This document shows positions 5,188 to 7,552 of a stretch of DNA of 7,552 bases, one piece after another. The first letter of the stretch is position 1. Each line of letters begins with the position of its first letter. Origin of the DNA: JANNVZ01 sp046153915 (GTDB lineage Bacteria; Bacteroidota; Bacteroidia; Flavobacteriales_D; Sanyastnellaceae); contig JBJXFC010000300.1 of assembly GCA_046153915.1 (NCBI GenBank), positions 1 to 7,552 of the forward strand, given 5' to 3'. A program made the translations under genes and the position numbers. A model generated the notes under the pieces. It ran no database searches and was not told where the DNA came from. It saw nothing but the letters and a program-made list of their open reading frames with translations.

Positions 5188-6735
5188 ATGAAAAAGCTAC
5201 TTTACCTTACCCTTTCTTTTATTTTATCCTTATGTCTTTCAACCACCATTGCTCAGCAGCAAGGCGCTTATCTTATTCAGAACAGCGCAGCGGCAAATGG
5301 TGTTCCTGCTGTAATAGAACTGAGCGATAATAACACCTTGCTGATCGGTTATTCCTCATTTGGATATGATTCAAGTTATGTTACAATGGTGTGGCTCGAT
5401 GAGAATATGGCGGTTACACAGCACAAAGAATTTCGATTGGTACTGCCCCTCAATTTTGTTTTTCATGCAGTAAAATGCGCCGATCAAATTTTAATTGGAA
5501 CTTTGGAATACTCCTCCTTTGGCACTCCGCTGTCTATTATCAGAACAGATGAATCAGGGAACATTCTGCGCTACGACTTAAGTTTTAATAACCCGGAATT
5601 CCAGGAAAAAATCAAACAGCTTGTGGGCAATGACAATGGCTCTTTCACCGCCTACACATCCAAGTCGGGTTCTGTGGAATCGATGTATCGCATTGATGGT
5701 AATCTAGCAGATACGATCTACCATACGAAGAAAATAGAACCTGAAATTGCAAATAATTACTTCAGACCTTTCAATGCTTGCGACATAAATGGCAATGGTC
5801 TCCATTTACTTACCGGCTCGACAAATGATGTTGCGAACCAGGATATCAATGCTTTTTTGGTGAAATTGGATTCTACCACTATTCATTGGGGTAAAAGTTA
5901 CGATTACGGTGCACCCTTCAGCGAAGAGGCTTATAGCGTCATAACACTTGCCAATGGAAATTTTGCCTTTGTCGCTCAGACTTCTAATACAGAGACAAAC
6001 TTCGCCCAGGGCGCTGTCACTGTGACTGATTCTTCAGGAGAAAATGTTTGGAGTAAAGAAATCGGCATTATTGGCGGAGGCATTTATCCTTCAGCTCTCG
6101 TTCAGACTGCCGGAGGTGATCTTCTTGTTTTCGGAAACAATTCCAGCTACGAGGGTATTCTAGTCAAGATCAGTGAATCAGGAAATGTCATCTGGAAGAA
6201 GAAATTAACCGGCACTTCCTACACCGGGTTTACAGGGGCAATTCGTCAGGACAATGATCAAATACTAGCTGTTGGTATTGCCGGCGGTTTTCTTCTCACG
6301 CAACTGGATGAAGAAGGCAACGGGTGCCAATGGGTAGACGATCCCAGTATTGAAGTGACCGATATTACACCCACTGTTACCGATATCTCTTTTAATTATA
6401 CACCTGATGTAGTTCCATTTACACCGCAGCAGGTGAAACCCCGGGATCTGAATACTACCTTAACTGCTATCTGCACATCAACCGATATTGAACAGGAAGA
6501 AACCACACAATCTTCCAACCGTGTTTTCCCAAATCCTGCCGAAGAGATTTGTTATCTCTCCAATACATCAAATGAATTGCAGACATATGCCATCTTTGAT
6601 TTATTTGGCAGAAAACTATTGGACGGAAAGTTTAGACACCAAACAACCGTTTCGCTTTCAGGTCTACCTCATGGTGTTTTTCTGGTTCATTTTTATAAAG
6701 ATGGAAGTGAGGAGGTCGTGAGACTTGTGCATTAA
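5188..6735 (+). CDS. Secreted beta-propeller-like protein with type IX (Por) sorting domain
   Basis: The 515-residue protein starts with a signal peptide (MKKLLYLTLSFILSLCLS, likely cleaved after TTIA at about residue 22). The middle, about 30-385, has repeated blade-like units of the type 'SDNNTLLIGYSS', 'HLLTGSTND', 'AFLVKLDSTTIHWGKSY', 'GNFAFVAQTSN', 'DLLVFGNN' and 'ILVKISESGNVIWKKKL'. Each pairs a Gly-rich strand with a Trp/Lys strand, as in propeller-like secreted Bacteroidota proteins. Residues 446-515 are a T9SS type A sorting domain: VFPNPAEE, YAIFDLFGRKLLDGKF, VSLSGLPHGVFLVHFY, then a basic end VVRLVH. The protein is thus predicted to cross the outer membrane by the type IX system and be released or surface-attached. 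No catalytic residues are recognisable, so its substrate or role is unknown. It stands alone between spacers, with its own promoter-like sequence. Confidence 0.9.
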   Translation: MKKLLYLTLSFILSLCLSTTIAQQQGAYLIQNSAAANGVPAVIELSDNNTLLIGYSSFGYDSSYVTMVWLDENMAVTQHKEFRLVLPLNFVFHAVKCADQILIGTLEYSSFGTPLSIIRTDESGNILRYDLSFNNPEFQEKIKQLVGNDNGSFTAYTSKSGSVESMYRIDGNLADTIYHTKKIEPEIANNYFRPFNACDINGNGLHLLTGSTNDVANQDINAFLVKLDSTTIHWGKSYDYGAPFSEEAYSVITLANGNFAFVAQTSNTETNFAQGAVTVTDSSGENVWSKEIGIIGGGIYPSALVQTAGGDLLVFGNNSSYEGILVKISESGNVIWKKKLTGTSYTGFTGAIRQDNDQILAVGIAGGFLLTQLDEEGNGCQWVDDPSIEVTDITPTVTDISFNYTPDVVPFTPQQVKPRDLNTTLTAICTSTDIEQEETTQSSNRVFPNPAEEICYLSNTSNELQTYAIFDLFGRKLLDGKFRHQTTVSLSGLPHGVFLVHFYKDGSEEVVRLVH

Positions 6736-7137
6736 TTGCCATGCAAAAACCCGAATAAAAATTGTGTTTTCATTGACACTTTATTGTAAGAGGAGCACTG
6801 ATTAAAACGAGGAACTCAAATGATAAAGCCTCTGCTCTATTTAAAGATTCTCATCGTAAAAAAGTATAATTAGCAGCTCAAATCCCAGAGAATTCACTTT
6901 TTAATCAGCTGAAACTTATAGTATTTCCACATTTCTTTATACTTCGATGCGACCAAAAACACCAAAACTGGACTCATCAAAGCCCCCAAAAGATCAGTAA
7001 AATCAAGGCTTCTCTCTTATCCACAACCCGTGTTAGTCAATTTTCAAATTATCTGCGCTGAAGGGAAACAATTTTGTGATATTTTCGTTTCAGGTTTTGC
7101 GACAAATCGCTACTTTTAGACCCTATAAGTTTATCCC
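6736..7137. other. 402-base AT-rich spacer, no convincing gene
   Basis: No clear terminator hairpin follows the T9SS gene. On the minus strand, 7016-6894 is open for 40 codons and contains a hydrophobic stretch (LLGALMSPVLVFLVASKYK) with a basic, aromatic end. A stop lies directly before it and its first ATG gives only 27 residues, so it could be a remnant or chance. TTATCCACA at 7017-7025 equals a consensus DnaA box but is isolated. Confidence 0.5.
7088..7118 (+). promoter_or_regulatory. Possible promoter of the 7138-7260 lipoprotein gene
   Basis: TACTTTTA (7111-7118) matches TAnnTTTG at seven of eight positions and lies 19 bases before the ATG. TTTC (7088-7091) is 19 bases upstream of it as a -33-like element. 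The layout mirrors the stronger promoter of the other small lipoprotein gene. Confidence 0.35.
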
Positions 7138-7260
7138 ATGAAAAAAATAATTCCTGCTGTTCTGATCATAGCCGTGGTACTCCTAATGGCTTCTTGTGCC
7201 GGAAAACATCAGACTTGTGCAGCTTATGACCACAGTGTCAATACTGAAACTGTGAAATAA
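7138..7260 (+). CDS. Very small lipoprotein (40 aa), CAAYD motif
   Basis: ATG at 7138 opens a 40-codon frame ending in TAA. It has a basic start (MKK), a hydrophobic core (IIPAVLIIAVVLL), the lipobox MAS-Cys with C20 as the lipidation site, and a short mature tail AGKHQT-C27-A-A-Y-D followed by HSVNTETVK. A signal peptidase II-processed lipid-anchored peptide of 21 residues is predicted. It matches the 725-847 gene in total length, Cys spacing (five versus six residues between the two Cys) and the C-[SA]-A-Y-D motif, though the rest is diverged. The role is unknown. I recall similar tiny lipoproteins in other Bacteroidota, but cannot confirm this here. It stands alone, with a promoter-like box upstream and a palindrome 36 bases after its stop. 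Confidence 0.78.
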   Translation: MKKIIPAVLIIAVVLLMASCAGKHQTCAAYDHSVNTETVK

Positions 7261-7339
7261 ATCAACCGGATTGCTATAGGCTATCCAACTATTTTCCTTC
7301 CCGGGAAGATTTCTCTCCGTATCCTATTTTGATATTATT

Positions 7340-7357
7340 TGTTCTTTGATAAGAACA
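7340..7357. repeat. Inverted repeat upstream of the NTF2-like gene
   Basis: TGTTCTT and AAGAACA form a perfect 7-bp dyad around TGAT. It lies 79 bases after the lipoprotein stop and 64 bases before the next ATG. It could be an operator for the NTF2-like gene; the low GC and missing T-run argue against a terminator. Confidence 0.4.
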
Positions 7358-7421
7358 CGGTTGTGCAGATTCGCCGTTGCAACTTCCTCCTCCAATTCGT
7401 ATTATCACTTACCAACCGACG

Positions 7422-7552
7422 ATGCAAGCTGATCCCTCGTCTATCCAAATCGCCCGAAAGTGGCTTCAGGCATTCAATGAACACCATCTGGAAAATCTCC
7501 TGGCGCTATACCACGATTCCGCAGAACATTTCAGCCCCCGACTCAAACAACG
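7422..7552 (+). CDS. NTF2/SnoaL-like protein, N-terminal part (runs off right edge)
   Basis: The frame is open from ATG at 7422 to the end of the window (43 full codons). After a short polar start (MQADPSS) it reads IARKWLQAFNEHHLENLLALY, then HDSAEHFSPRLKQ. The pattern of an amphipathic first helix with W-[LI]-x-A-[FW]-N, then xHxxxLLxLYxxDA(E), is typical of the nuclear transport factor 2 / SnoaL-like superfamily. These small cone-shaped alpha+beta domains may be enzymes or ligand-binding proteins. No signal peptide is present, so it is likely cytoplasmic. Specific function cannot be read from the N-terminus. Confidence 0.75.
   Translation, partial: MQADPSSIQIARKWLQAFNEHHLENLLALYHDSAEHFSPRLKQ

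Noticed and set aside
6488..6721. Shifted frame of 77 codons inside the T9SS sorting domain
   Set aside because: It overlaps a conserved sorting-domain coding sequence in another frame and has no independent support.
7017..7025. Consensus DnaA box TTATCCACA
   Set aside because: Only one perfect box; the nearest similar 9-mer (6923-6931) has two mismatches. There is no dnaA or other origin gene nearby, so no origin is claimed.
7297..7308. Perfect palindrome CTTCCCGGGAAG after the second lipoprotein gene
   Set aside because: It has no loop and no following T-run, so it is not a convincing terminator; a 12-base palindrome alone is weak evidence of an operator.

Overview
The window looks like a chromosomal segment from a Bacteroidota (Bacteroidetes) bacterium. 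The evidence is a secreted protein with a C-terminal type IX secretion (T9SS) sorting domain, starts without clear Shine-Dalgarno sequences, several TAnnTTTG-type -7 boxes, short lipoproteins and generally AT-rich spacers. I cannot name the genus. No rRNA, tRNA or CRISPR array is visible.

Left part (1-1936): the N-terminus of an exported protein runs off the left edge on the minus strand. It is divergent from an OsmC-family thiol protein gene (314-724). That gene meets stop-to-stop a previously easy-to-miss 40-residue lipoprotein gene on the minus strand (725-847). The lipoprotein gene lies just downstream of sucD (succinyl-CoA synthetase alpha, minus strand, 905-1777) and has its own promoter-like sequence.

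Middle part (1937-4974): mnmE (tRNA-modification GTPase) is complete, starts at TTG and ends in the invariant FCIGK. Exactly 1640 bases after its last 18 codons comes a second, diverged copy of those codons, attached to decayed upstream mnmE sequence. Between the two copies sit an AAA-ATPase/DUF4143 gene and little else. This has the form of an insertion at the mnmE 3' end, the same target used by Salmonella genomic island 1. No recombinase gene is present here, so the mechanism is inferred. This is the most notable feature of the window.

Right part (4975-7552): a T9SS-exported beta-propeller-like protein (5188-6735), then about 400 bases with no convincing gene, then a second 40-residue lipoprotein gene (7138-7260) with the same layout as the first (lipobox Cys, then a C-[SA]-A-Y-D motif). 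Last is the N-terminus of an NTF2/SnoaL-like protein that runs off the right edge.

Apart from the mnmE insertion locus and the pair of tiny lipoproteins, these are ordinary housekeeping or accessory genes that do not form one obvious pathway. I see no complete new multi-gene system.
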